A DNA stretch of 64,000 nt, taken from contig SHNF01000002.1 in NCBI GenBank assembly GCA_004295085.1, positions 186,001 through 250,000 on the forward strand, written 5' to 3'. The first letter of the stretch is position 1; every line of letters starts with the position of its first letter. Origin of the DNA: Planctomycetota bacterium (lineage in GTDB: Bacteria; Planctomycetota; UBA1135). Under the pieces are notes generated by a model. That model was not told the DNA's origin, did not search any database, and worked only from the letters and a program-made list of their open reading frames with translations. This document shows, one piece after another, positions 29,634 through 39,561 of the stretch. Both the position numbers and the translations under genes were made by a program.

Positions 29634-30563
29634 ATGACCCCGCTCGCCCGCCTCGCCCGCCTCGCCCTTGCCCCTGTCCTCGCCGCCGCTGCCACCGCCG
29701 CGCTGGCTGCCGTGCCGGCAGCCGGGGGCCACCCGCGCTTCCTGGCCGACGCCGCCGGGCCGCCGGACTACTCCAGCTGCTATGCCTGCCACGAGGACAT
29801 CGAGACCAACGCCGGCGACGGGACGGTCAGCCTGAGCGGCGTGCCCGCGGAGTACGTGCCGGGCCAGACCTACCGCCTGACCGTCAACCTGCAGGACCCG
29901 GGCTCCCTGGTGTGGGCCTTCGAGCTGGTCGCAACCGACGACGACGACGCGCAGATGGGCAACTTCACCATCATCGATCCACGCACGGAGATGGGGTTCA
30001 GCAGCGGCCGCCAGTATCCGCGCAGCGCCCAGGACACCAACGGCACCTTCGCGGGGACGCCCGACGGCCCGGTGAGCTGGCAGGTGGACTGGACCGCTCC
30101 GCCGGCCGGGCGCGGCACCGCTTACTTCTACATGGCGGCGTTGGCCGGGAACCTGGACCACGCCGACACGGGGGACTTCACCTACACGCTAGGCGACATG
30201 GCGGCGGAGCGCAACGCGAGCCACGAGCCGGTCGGACTGCTGATGCAGCCCGACGATCCGGACCTGGTCGCGGGCGAACCCTTGATCGTGCAGGCCCGCG
30301 TCAAGAACTTCACCACGGCCAGCCGGACCGTGTTCTTCGTCTCCCGGGCCGCGCTGCCCAACGGCGACTTCTTCCCGGCCACGGGCTGGCTGCAGTCGCC
30401 GATCGCCGTCGGCCTGGCGCCTGGCGAGCTGAGGACCGTGACCTTGCCTCACCTCGTGCCGGACAGGGTGCCGAACATGACCATCGACTACCAGGGCTTC
30501 CTGGCGATGGCTGGCCCGAGCCTGGTGGACGACGAAGCCATCCCGATCAACCTGCTGCGCTGA
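29634..30563 (+). CDS. Exported choice-of-anchor V / reelin-like domain protein with CxxCH motif
   Basis: The 309-aa product has a signal peptide (to about residue 27) and a CYACH motif (Cys49, Cys52, His53) that could bind c-type heme. Next come VPGQTYRLTVNL and LVWAFELVAT, characteristic of the choice-of-anchor V domain, which is related to reelin-like domains. A second beta-rich part follows, with no obvious anchor visible at the C-terminus. AGAGGA lies about 8 nt before the ATG. It is divergent from the SDR and ends in a hairpin shared with the CHRD gene. Confidence 0.7.
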   Translation: MTPLARLARLALAPVLAAAATAALAAVPAAGGHPRFLADAAGPPDYSSCYACHEDIETNAGDGTVSLSGVPAEYVPGQTYRLTVNLQDPGSLVWAFELVATDDDDAQMGNFTIIDPRTEMGFSSGRQYPRSAQDTNGTFAGTPDGPVSWQVDWTAPPAGRGTAYFYMAALAGNLDHADTGDFTYTLGDMAAERNASHEPVGLLMQPDDPDLVAGEPLIVQARVKNFTTASRTVFFVSRAALPNGDFFPATGWLQSPIAVGLAPGELRTVTLPHLVPDRVPNMTIDYQGFLAMAGPSLVDDEAIPINLLR

Positions 30564-30578
30564 CCGGAAAAGAACGCA

Positions 30579-30604
30579 GAGGGGAGTCCGCCCGGGCTCC
30601 CCTC
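30579..30604. terminator. Hairpin between convergent genes, possible bidirectional terminator
   Basis: GAGGGGAG (30579-30586) pairs with CTCCCCTC (30597-30604) around a 10-nt loop. No T-tract follows. It lies between the anchor-V-like gene and the CHRD gene, which face each other. Confidence 0.5.
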
Positions 30605-30629
30605 CGATCCCGATCGAAGCGGCGGAGCG

Positions 30630-31736
30630 CTAGAACGCCACGATCGGCACGCACACGCCGTTGGTGGAGTACCAGGCGCCGGTGTTGTCGCGGCCGCCGA
30701 ACTGGATGTACACGTCCACGCTGCCGGGCAGCATGGGCAGGTCCATCGGGAACGTGGCGTTGCCCGTGCGGTTCAGCTGCACGGTCGTGCGCCGGAAGTC
30801 GTGACCGATGAGCTGGCCGCAGCCGTGGCGCTCGACCGCCACGTCTTTGAGGGAGGCGACCAGCATGCCCTTGCCGTTGGGCACGCCGTCCCGGATGTTC
30901 ACCTGGATGGTCTCACCGGCGTACGGCGCCCCGTTCAGGAACAGCTCGGCCGAGCCGTTGTTCCACGGGCACGCGTAGCCGTAACGCACGCCCGAGGACA
31001 CGATCTGGCCGCGGATCTCGCCGTTGGGATTGGCATTGGTGTGCACGTTCACGTACAGACCGTTCTCCTGAAGCATCGTGAACTCGGCATTGGTCATGGG
31101 CGCCGTCCGGCCGGTCCACTCGGTCGGCCCGCCCTGGAGCGTGAACAGGATGCCGCCGTTGGTGCCGAACTTCCCGGTGTGGATGTGCGCAGCCGTGGCG
31201 CTCAGGCCGCTGGTGCGCACGTCGTAGGTGATGCTCTGGTCGGGATTGACCTCGAAGCTGGCCACGCCCATGGCGTTGGTGCTCACCGGCGGCACTTCCT
31301 GGCGGCCGTTGAGGCGCGCGCCGAAGCGCAGCGGCCGGGCCTCGAGCTGGCCGCGGATGGCGCCATTGGGATGTGCACTGGTGTGCACGTTCACGTACAT
31401 GTTGCCGGCGCGCAGGTCCGCGACCTCGCCGGCGGTCAGCGGCACGGTCCTCCCTTCCCAGTCGCTGGGTCCGCCGGCGAGCGTGAACAGGATGCTCCCG
31501 TTGACGCCGGGAGCGCCCATGTGGATGTGCGCGGCGGTGCCGACCAGGCCGTAGGTGCGCACGGTGTAGCTGATGCTGTCGTCCGCATTCAGCGTGAACT
31601 CGCCCCAGCCCTTGGCGTCGGTATTCACGGGCGGCACCTCCTGGGCCCCGTTCAGATCGGCGCGGAACTGCACCTGCGCGGCCAGCGGGGCCGCCAGCAG
31701 GGCGAAAACGGGTAGCAAGGCTCGAATGGAATGCAT
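30630..31736 (-). CDS. Secreted protein with two CHRD domains
   Basis: The product (368 aa) has a signal peptide (MHSIRALLPVFALLAAPLAAQ). Two CHRD domains follow at about 22-135 and 137-245. Each opens with a LNGAQEVPPV or LNGRQEVPPV strand, then AHIHMGAPG or AHIHTGKFG, and YVNVHT(S/N)A(H/N)PNG(A/E)IRGQ. CHRD repeats occur in secreted bacterial proteins of unknown role. The last ~120 residues form a separate beta-rich tail. A GGAGAGAG Shine-Dalgarno-like site precedes the ATG. Confidence 0.88.
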   Translation of the reverse strand: MHSIRALLPVFALLAAPLAAQVQFRADLNGAQEVPPVNTDAKGWGEFTLNADDSISYTVRTYGLVGTAAHIHMGAPGVNGSILFTLAGGPSDWEGRTVPLTAGEVADLRAGNMYVNVHTSAHPNGAIRGQLEARPLRFGARLNGRQEVPPVSTNAMGVASFEVNPDQSITYDVRTSGLSATAAHIHTGKFGTNGGILFTLQGGPTEWTGRTAPMTNAEFTMLQENGLYVNVHTNANPNGEIRGQIVSSGVRYGYACPWNNGSAELFLNGAPYAGETIQVNIRDGVPNGKGMLVASLKDVAVERHGCGQLIGHDFRRTTVQLNRTGNATFPMDLPMLPGSVDVYIQFGGRDNTGAWYSTNGVCVPIVAF

Positions 31737-31853
31737 GGCTCTCTCCGGATCCTGTGCGAGGGTGATGCCCGGGGCGTACGGTCGCAGTCGCTACGCCGCC
31801 GCGCGGCGCATGAACCCGAAAAATGCGCGTACCCTTCCGCGCCGCCGGCGTAG

Positions 31854-33077
31854 CTACTCTTCGCGCAGCGCGACCGCGGGATCCAGGCGCGCGGCCCGTG
31901 CCGCCGCCGGCAAGCCGGCGAGCGCGGCGGTGGCGAGCAGAACGACGAGGGCGGCTGCGAGCAGCGGCAGGTCCGCGCGCGGCGCCAGGCTCACGTACTC
32001 GGTCAGGCGGATCGGCCCCAGCGCCGCGATGGCCAGGCTGCCGAGCAGCACGCCGCTGACGCCGCCGGCCGCGCACAGCAGCAGCAATTCGGCCAGCACC
32101 TCCGCGCGCACCCGCGCCGGCGTCGCGCCCATGGCCTTGCGCAGGCCCAGCTCCGCGGTGCGCTCCGCGACGGAGATGCCGACCACGTTGGCGGCGCCCA
32201 GGCAGCCGAGCACCAGGGCGACCGCCGCGATGGTCAGGACCAGCCATTCCAGGCCCGCCGAAGCATTGTGGATGGTGGCGTTGAACTCCAGGTTCTCGCG
32301 GATCTCGAGGGCCCGGGGGTCGTCCGGGTCGAACTGGTACAGGGCGGCCAGGGCCTCGCGCAGCTCGCGCGCGGCCTGCTGCGCCAGCTCCGGGCGCAGC
32401 GGCTTCATCGCCAGCCAGGACACGTAGCGCGCGTCCTCGTCCTCCTCGGCGATGTCGAGGGCCGAGGAATAGGGCACGTACATGCCGTAAGCGTGGGCGT
32501 TCTGGTTCTCGAACACGCCGATGACGAGGTAGCGCCGGTTGTTGGTGTCCACCCACGCGCCCACGGGCTCACGGGCGCCGAACAAGCCGTCCGCGAGCGG
32601 GCGGTTGAGCAGCACCACGCGCTCGCGGTTGGCTTCCTCGTGGCGCGTGAACCAGCGCCCGCGCACGATGCGCAGGTCGGCCACGTTCTTCATGTCCCAG
32701 CCGACGCCGTACACGGCGGCCCAGGGCCAGGAGCGGGTCTCGCTGAACGCGGGGCCGTCCGCCGGCCGGTACGCGCCCGCCAGGCCCAGCACCGAGGGGC
32801 AGGCCTCGCGGATGGCCTCCAGGTCGCCGTAGCGCACGCGCACCTCGCGCCCGGAGCGCCCGCCCCCGGGGCCGCTGGTGCTGCGCGGGTACACCAGGAT
32901 CTGGGTGCTCGCCATCTGCCGCAGCACTTCCGTGGTGGCCTCGGGCGCGGCCGTGCCGTAGCTCACCAGCACCAGCAGCACCGCCGCGCCGAAGGTGACG
33001 CTCAGCGCGGTGAGCAGGGAGCGCAGCGGGTGGGCCAGCAGGTTGCCGGCGGCCTGTCCGGCGAGCAGCGCGATCAC
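31854..33077 (-). CDS. ABC transporter permease, MacB/FtsX type (second permease)
   Basis: The 407-aa protein has an N-terminal membrane segment (LRSLLTALSVTFGAAVLLVLVS), a large extracytoplasmic MacB-like domain (about 45-270), and three C-terminal transmembrane segments with the FtsX motif ERTAELGLRKAMGATPA. It is last in a four-gene operon. The start is GTG at 33077 within the GTGA that ends the preceding gene. With the adjacent permease, adaptor and ATPase it should form a MacAB-like tripartite exporter or mechanotransmission complex. The substrate is unknown. Confidence 0.87.
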   Translation of the reverse strand: MIALLAGQAAGNLLAHPLRSLLTALSVTFGAAVLLVLVSYGTAAPEATTEVLRQMASTQILVYPRSTSGPGGGRSGREVRVRYGDLEAIREACPSVLGLAGAYRPADGPAFSETRSWPWAAVYGVGWDMKNVADLRIVRGRWFTRHEEANRERVVLLNRPLADGLFGAREPVGAWVDTNNRRYLVIGVFENQNAHAYGMYVPYSSALDIAEEDEDARYVSWLAMKPLRPELAQQAARELREALAALYQFDPDDPRALEIRENLEFNATIHNASAGLEWLVLTIAAVALVLGCLGAANVVGISVAERTAELGLRKAMGATPARVRAEVLAELLLLCAAGGVSGVLLGSLAIAALGPIRLTEYVSLAPRADLPLLAAALVVLLATAALAGLPAAARAARLDPAVALREE

Positions 33078-34345
33078 AGCCCGCTCCCGTGCAAGGCCCG
33101 GATGGGGTGCACGCGCACGGCGCGCGCGGCCGGCCATGCGGCCGCCGCCAGGCTGACCACGAAAAGGAGCACGGACGGGATCAGGGCGGCGCCGAGATCC
33201 GCCTGCGGCACGGCGAAGCCCTCCGGCAGCGGGACCCGCGCCAGCCAGCGCACCCCCAGCAGGCCCAGACCGAAGCCGAGCACTCCGCTCAAGGTGCACA
33301 CCAGGCCAGCCTCCAGGAACACCTGGGCGAAGATCCAGCGCCGCCGGCAGCCGAGCGCCCGGCGCAGGCCGAACTCGAAGCCGCGCGCCGCCACCGACAT
33401 CAGCACGACGTTGGCCACGCCCACGGCGCCGAGCAGCAGGATCAGCGCGCCCACCGCGCTCAGGAACAGGTCCAGGCCGCCGAACACGGCGTCCATGCGC
33501 CGCCCGCGGTCCAGGGCGTCGAAGTACGGCGTGATGGCGCTGGGATCGCCGGCCGAGAACCCGTAGCGCTCGCCCAGGATGGCGCGCAGCTCGCCCAGCA
33601 CCTCGTCCCTGCCGGCGCCCGCCACCGGGCGCACCACGAAGTACGAGGCGCCGTGCTGGCTCAGGCGCTCGAACACGGGATAAGGGATGAAGCCCACGCC
33701 GCGGTTGCTGACGTAACGCTCATCGGACAGCTCCACGTCGCGGACGGCGCCGATGACGGTCAGCTCGCGCAGCACCGCGTCCTCGGCCGAGCCGCCGCGG
33801 AACGACACCTGGATCTTGCGCCCCACGCACGGCTCTGTGCCGAACAGCTCGTCGCGCACGCCGTAGCCCAGCACCACCACCGGGAGCTCCTGGTCGGCGT
33901 CGTTGCGATCCAGCCAGCGGCTGCCCGGCTCGAGCGGGACGTTGCAGATCCGGTTGTACTCGGGATCCACCCCGGTCAGGGAGATGCGCGAGGCCTCGCC
34001 GCCGCGCAGCACGCGCGCGCCCCAGACCTGGCCCTTGGGCGAGATATGGGCGATGCTGCGCGCCCGGGCGCGCACCTGGTCCACGTCCTCACGCTCGATG
34101 CGCAGGTCGCGCATGGAGCTCGGGTCCGAGCGCGCGCCGGTGCTGCGGTTCATGCGCAGCAGCAGGAAGGAGTCGCCGAACGCGGCCAGGGTCTGGCGCT
34201 GCGTGCGCTCGAAGCCTTCGCAGATGGCCGCCAGCAGGAACACGGAGGCGACGCCCCAGGCGATGCCGGCCGCCATGGGCGCCAGACGGCGGGCCTCGCG
34301 CCGCAGCGAGCCCAGGGCTTCCAGCAGGATGCGGAGCGGGCTCAC
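33074..34345 (-). CDS. ABC transporter permease, MacB/FtsX type (first permease)
   Basis: The product (423 aa) has the same plan as its neighbour: one N-terminal membrane helix (APMAAGIAWGVASVFLLAAIC), a long extracytoplasmic region, and three C-terminal helices including RGFEFGLRRALGCRRRWIF. The start is GTG at 34345, overlapping the adaptor stop by 4 nt. Two different permease genes in one operon suggest a heterodimer rather than the MacB homodimer. Confidence 0.87.
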   Translation of the reverse strand: MSPLRILLEALGSLRREARRLAPMAAGIAWGVASVFLLAAICEGFERTQRQTLAAFGDSFLLLRMNRSTGARSDPSSMRDLRIEREDVDQVRARARSIAHISPKGQVWGARVLRGGEASRISLTGVDPEYNRICNVPLEPGSRWLDRNDADQELPVVVLGYGVRDELFGTEPCVGRKIQVSFRGGSAEDAVLRELTVIGAVRDVELSDERYVSNRGVGFIPYPVFERLSQHGASYFVVRPVAGAGRDEVLGELRAILGERYGFSAGDPSAITPYFDALDRGRRMDAVFGGLDLFLSAVGALILLLGAVGVANVVLMSVAARGFEFGLRRALGCRRRWIFAQVFLEAGLVCTLSGVLGFGLGLLGVRWLARVPLPEGFAVPQADLGAALIPSVLLFVVSLAAAAWPAARAVRVHPIRALHGSGL

Positions 34346-35570
34346 AGGCGCCGCGCGCCGCTGCCCGGGCCGCGGCCCTCCTCGGCCTCGGCCTCCGGCA
34401 GCAGCACCTTGTCGCCGTCCTGGAGGCCGTCCAGGATCTCGGTCATGAGGCCGTCGCTGACGCCCAGCGTCACCACGACCATCTCCACGCGCGGAGGATC
34501 CTCCGACTCCAGCCGGGCGGCGGTCCACATGCCGTCGTCGCGGCGCGTCAGCGCGCTCTGCGGCAGCGCCAGCGCGCCCGGGCGCTCCTCCAGCACCAGC
34601 CGCGTGTTGGCCGTCATGTCCGGGCGCAGCAGCTTGCCCGTGTCCTCCACGGACACGCGCACCTCGAAGGTGACGATGCCGTTGTTGTCCACGGTGCCCG
34701 CCGGCGCGATGCGGATGACCTTGCCGGCGAAGGGCTGGTCCCGGTACGCGTCCACCGTCACCACGGCGCGCATGCCGTCATAGATGCGGCCGACGTCCAC
34801 CTCGTCCACGCGTGCGTCCACGAACATGGCCGACAGGTCGCCGAGGGTCAGGATCTGGGTGGCGTTGCCGCCAGCGGTGAGGATGGAGCTGACGCCGTCG
34901 CCGATCTCCTTGCTGCGCAGCAGCACCACGCCGTCCATCGGGGAGCGGATCGTGGCCTCGCGCAGCGCGGTCTGGCCGCGCTCGACCGCGGCGCGGGCGG
35001 AGTCCGCGTCGGCCTGGGCCTGGGCCACGCCGGCCTCCAGCTCCGGGATGCTGGTGCGCACCTGCTGCAGCCGGAACTCGACCTGCGCCACTTGCAGCGC
35101 CGCCTGGTCGTACAGGACTTCCGAGGTCTCCCCCGTCTCCAGCAGCCGCTGCTGGCGCTCCATCTCGCGGCGCGCGAACTCCAGCTCCGGATCCAGGAGC
35201 TGCACGCGGGCCGCCTCCACGCGCGCCGCCGCCGCCTTGCGCCGGGCCTCGGCGCTGGCCAGGTTGCCCTGGTCCTCGGCCAGCTGGGCTTCGAGCTGCT
35301 CGCGGTCCAGCTCCACCAGCACGTCGCCGGCGCGGACCACGTCGCCCTCCTCCACGCGGATCTCCTTGATGATGCCGCTGGCCCGGCTCATGACGGCCAC
35401 GCGCGCCAGCGGCTCCACGCGCCCGGTGGCGACCACCGCCTTGAGCAGGTCGCGGCGCTGCACGGCGATGACGCGGTCGGGATCCACCGGCACCGCGCCG
35501 CGGTCGCGGCCCAGCCACCACCAGGCGCCGGCCGCGGCGCCGAGCAGCGCGAGCAGCCACAGGAGCGCCT

Positions 35571-35574
<4 letters not shown>
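34342..35574 (-). CDS. Periplasmic adaptor (MacA/HlyD family)
   Basis: The 410-aa protein has an N-terminal membrane anchor (LLWLLALLGAAAGAWWWLG) and a lipoyl-like half (SGIIKEIRVEEGDVVRAGDVL). A long coiled-coil hairpin follows (about 100-215, rich in Ala, Glu, Arg and Gln), then the second lipoyl half (IRSPMDGVVL) and beta-barrel domains. This is the standard membrane-fusion layout. The start is GTG at 35574, overlapping the ATPase stop by 4 nt. It would link the ABC complex to the outer envelope. Confidence 0.9.
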
Positions 35575-36353
<779 letters not shown>

Positions 36354-36382
36354 CCTACGCCTCCTGGCCAGGGGCTCCGGGA

Positions 36383-36388
36383 TAGAAT
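36383..36388 (+). promoter_or_regulatory. Putative -10 box TAGAAT for rpe
   Basis: TAGAAT ends 6 nt before the GTG start of rpe, so the transcript would start at or next to the start codon. Confidence 0.45.
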
Positions 36389-36394
36389 CCGGTC

Positions 36395-37057
36395 GTGACC
36401 CCGCCGCTGCGCGTCGCGCCCTCGCTGCTCGCGGCCGATTTCGCGCGGCTGGGGCAGGAGCTGGCGCGCGCCGAGGCCGCCGGCGCCGACTGGCACCACG
36501 TGGACGTCATGGACGGCCATTTCGTGCCCAACCTGACCATCGGCCCGCCCGTGGTGGAGAGCATCAAGGCCGCCGCCACCCGCCCCCTGGACGTGCACCT
36601 GATGATCGAGGAGCCGGGCCGCTGGGCCGCGCGCTTCGCCGAGGCCGGCGCCGACGTGCTCAGCTTCCATTACGAGGCGGCCCGGGACGACTTCGTTGCG
36701 ACCCTGGACACCTTCCGCAAGACCGGCTGCCGCGTGGGCGTGGCGGTCAACCCGGACTGCGGGGTGGAGCCGCTGCAGCCGCACCTGGAACGCATCGACC
36801 TGGTGCTCGTGATGTCGGTCTTCGCCGGTTTCGGCGGCCAGAAATTCATGCCGGAAGTGGTCGGCAAGATCCGCCAGTTGCGCGCCTGGGGCTACGACGG
36901 CGACGTGGAGGTGGACGGCGGCATCAACGACGCCACCGCCGTCCCCTGCCGCGAGGCCGGCGCCAACGTGTTCGTGGCCGGAACCTACCTGTTCCGGGCA
37001 ACGGACATGGCAGCGGCGGTGGCCGCGCTGCGCCCTACGGCAGCAGCACGGTCCTGA
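36395..37057 (+). CDS. rpe: Ribulose-phosphate 3-epimerase
   Basis: This 220-aa TIM-barrel enzyme interconverts ribulose 5-phosphate and xylulose 5-phosphate. Visible motifs are APSLLAADFARLG, HVDVMDGHFVPNLTIGPP (metal and catalytic Asp), DVHLMIEEP, FHYEA and VDGGIN. The usual MSVNPGFGGQ loop reads MSVFAGFGGQ here, a change next to the phosphate site. The start is GTG at 36395, right after a -10-like box. The last 23 nt overlap the convergent BNR-repeat gene. Confidence 0.94.
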   Translation: MTPPLRVAPSLLAADFARLGQELARAEAAGADWHHVDVMDGHFVPNLTIGPPVVESIKAAATRPLDVHLMIEEPGRWAARFAEAGADVLSFHYEAARDDFVATLDTFRKTGCRVGVAVNPDCGVEPLQPHLERIDLVLVMSVFAGFGGQKFMPEVVGKIRQLRAWGYDGDVEVDGGINDATAVPCREAGANVFVAGTYLFRATDMAAAVAALRPTAAARS

Positions 37058-39311
37058 GGCCGGCGCTCAGGGCCACGCCTTGCGGCGCCGCGGGGTCTAC
37101 CACCAGCACCTGCGAGTAGACCGCGGTGCCGACCAGCCCGGCGCGGTTGGGGATGCCGGTGGTGAAGGAGATGGAGCCGGATCCGGGCGCGTTGGGCACG
37201 CCGTTGGTGGACAGGCCCACGGAAAGGATGGTGGGTGGGAAGGCGTAACGGGTGCCGCCGAAGAACGGCTCCGCGCCGCTGTTGCGCCCCGCGTACAAGT
37301 GCGCGTTGGTCCCGCCCAGCAGCCGGTCGGCGCCGAGGCTCCAGGTGGCGCTGCCCAGCCGCGGCAGCCCGTTCTCCGCGTAATGGCGCGGCACGAAGCC
37401 GCCGCTGCCGGCGAGCCCGGCCCCGATCACTGCGTACGGCGAGGCGTCGGGCAGCGCGTACGCCGAAGCCCCGGTCGTGCCGATGACGAGCGCGTTGCCG
37501 TCGGCGTCCCAGGCGAGGCCGGATGCGTTCACACCGTTCGGCGCCTGGAACACCCGGACCCAGGTGGCGCCGCGGTCGCCGCTCAGCAGCACGGCGCCGT
37601 CCTCGTCGGACACCCACAGCAGGCCGGGGGCGATCGGCGACAAAGCGATGTCGGAGCGCCAGTGCGCGCTGACGCCCAGTGGCGTCCAGGTCGCGCCGGC
37701 GTCGTCGCTGCGGTACACGCCGCCGAAGTCCTCGGCCAGGTAGTACACCTTCGGATCGAACGGGTCGAAGGCGAAGAACACGGACGGCCCCGTGGGCCAG
37801 GTCTGGGAGTCCTGCCAGGTCTGGCCGCCGTCGAAGCTCTCGGCCCAGAAGCCGCTGTCCAGGTAGGCGATCGCATGGTCGCGCTGGTGCGGGTCCCAGG
37901 CCACTTCGGCGCAGGACCAGCCGGCGGTGCCCGGGATGGGCGCCCAGTGATCGCCGCCGTCGAGGCTGCCGATCAAGCCCATGCTGCCGAAGCCGGCCGG
38001 CCACACTCCCCCGAGCACGCGGCTGGGATCGAAGGGGTCGAAGGCCAGCGAGCGCACCTGGCCCGCACCGTACTCCTCGTACGGCGTCTCCACCGTGAAG
38101 CCGAGGTCGGTCAGCACGCGCACCGTGGCGTTGTCGATGAAGGCGCCGACGCCGCCCGCAAGCCAGCGGCGCGGGTCGCGCGGATCCACCACGATCACGT
38201 CGGTGCTGGCGCCGAAGTCGAAGAACCAGCCGGTCGGCTGGAAGCTCTCCCCCGGCCGGCGCCCGTACACGCCCTGGAAGTTGCAGGCGAGGTACGCGCC
38301 CTTCTTGACCACGGCCACGTCGTAGAGCTCGACGTTGGCGAAGCCGGTCTGGGTCCAGCGCGGGATGCCCGCGCCGGCCACGAAGAAGCCGCCCTCGGTG
38401 GCCAGCTTCTTGCGTCCGGCGCCGTCGAAGGCCAGGTCGCTGGGGATCGGCGGGAAGTTGCCGGGGAAGCCGCGGTTGGTCTCGTGCCAGTTGAGGCCGC
38501 CGTCGCGGGTGCCATAGATCCCGTCCAGCACGCCGGCCCAGATCGCCTGGCGCGTGGGGTCAGTGGGCTCGAAGGCCAGGAACTGGAACGAAGTCGCCGG
38601 CAGTCCGCTGGTGCGCGGAGTGAAGCTGGCGCCGCCGTCGAAGCTGACCTGGAAGGTGGCGAAGCCGCCCACGTACACGGTGTCCTCGTCGCCGGGATCC
38701 ACGGCGATCGCCATGACCCAGTTGCTCATGCCGCCCGGGCTGGACCAGGTCATGCCGCCGTCGTCCGAGCGCTCGAGTCCGTTGAGGCTGCCGGCATAGG
38801 CGACGCTGGCGTTGCTCGGCGCCAGGATCACCTGCTCGATGATCAGGCCCGAGTGCACCGCGCTCCAGCTGGCGCCGGCGTTGGCCGAGCGGTAGATCGT
38901 GTCGCCGGAGGCAGCCAGCATCAGCATGCCGCTGGCGTCCACGCTCAAGCTGACCAGCGAGGAGCTGGCCACAAGGCTCATCGGCGCCCAGGTGGCGCCG
39001 AAGTCGTTGCTGGCGTAGATGCGGTCATCCACCAGGGCGTAGACGCGGTCGGCGACGACCGGGTCCACCACGAAGTCGCGGATACCGCTCCCGGCCGGCA
39101 GGCCGCTTCCGAACGCCGCAAAGCTGCGGCCGCCGTCGTCGGAGGCCAGCAAGCCGTCGGGGAAGGTGCCGACCAGCAGGCGCAAATCATCATTCGGATG
39201 GACGGCTACCGCCGACGCGGAGCCACCCAAGGGGCCGAGCGGCACAGGTTCCTGGGCGGCGGCAGAGGCGGCCAGGATGAAGCAGGCAAGCGCGGCGAAG
39301 GAAGGTTGCAT
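37035..39311 (-). CDS. Secreted BNR/sortilin-like beta-propeller protein
   Basis: The 758-aa product has a signal peptide (MQPSFAALACFILAASAAAQ). About ten Asp-box (BNR) repeats follow, such as ASDDGGRSFAAF, ASNDFGATWAPM, RSDDGGMTWSSP, SFDGGQTWQDS and RSDDAGATWTPL. This pattern is that of VPS10/sortilin- and sialidase-like propellers. No sialidase catalytic residues are evident. The C-terminal ~110 residues form a tail with QVLVVDPAAPQGVALSAGL, a type often seen at the end of exported repeat proteins in such genomes. The start lies 61 bp from a MITE-like element. Confidence 0.84.
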   Translation of the reverse strand: MQPSFAALACFILAASAAAQEPVPLGPLGGSASAVAVHPNDDLRLLVGTFPDGLLASDDGGRSFAAFGSGLPAGSGIRDFVVDPVVADRVYALVDDRIYASNDFGATWAPMSLVASSSLVSLSVDASGMLMLAASGDTIYRSANAGASWSAVHSGLIIEQVILAPSNASVAYAGSLNGLERSDDGGMTWSSPGGMSNWVMAIAVDPGDEDTVYVGGFATFQVSFDGGASFTPRTSGLPATSFQFLAFEPTDPTRQAIWAGVLDGIYGTRDGGLNWHETNRGFPGNFPPIPSDLAFDGAGRKKLATEGGFFVAGAGIPRWTQTGFANVELYDVAVVKKGAYLACNFQGVYGRRPGESFQPTGWFFDFGASTDVIVVDPRDPRRWLAGGVGAFIDNATVRVLTDLGFTVETPYEEYGAGQVRSLAFDPFDPSRVLGGVWPAGFGSMGLIGSLDGGDHWAPIPGTAGWSCAEVAWDPHQRDHAIAYLDSGFWAESFDGGQTWQDSQTWPTGPSVFFAFDPFDPKVYYLAEDFGGVYRSDDAGATWTPLGVSAHWRSDIALSPIAPGLLWVSDEDGAVLLSGDRGATWVRVFQAPNGVNASGLAWDADGNALVIGTTGASAYALPDASPYAVIGAGLAGSGGFVPRHYAENGLPRLGSATWSLGADRLLGGTNAHLYAGRNSGAEPFFGGTRYAFPPTILSVGLSTNGVPNAPGSGSISFTTGIPNRAGLVGTAVYSQVLVVDPAAPQGVALSAGLRTVLLP

Positions 39312-39372
39312 GGCCTAGGACCGAGGGAATGGCGTGGAACAGGGAATCATCAGCCTAGCACCTGCTGCCCGA

Positions 39373-39559
39373 GATACTGGCCCCCTTCCGTGGGTCATCT
39401 CTGCATATTCATGATCGCAAGATCGAGTTTTCCCGTCTCTTGCGTTCAGCACTCTTGTAATGTCGGTGTCCTCCGCAGGAGCGGAGCTCGCGCCGCAGGC
39501 AATCTCCGGCACGGCCAGGACTTGCGCATGACAGTGACCCACCGAAGGGGGCCAGTATC
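39373..39559. repeat. MITE-like element, copy 2 (terminal inverted repeats)
   Basis: The left end (39373-39397) begins GATACTGGCCCCCTTC and the right end (39535-39559) is its inverted copy, ending GAAGGGGGCCAGTATC. One mismatch separates the 25-nt arms. The ends match copy 1 at 12754-12937, while the ~137-bp interior does not. The right end is 2 nt from the stop codon of the following gene, as in copy 1. Confidence 0.6.
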
Positions 39560-39561
39560 CT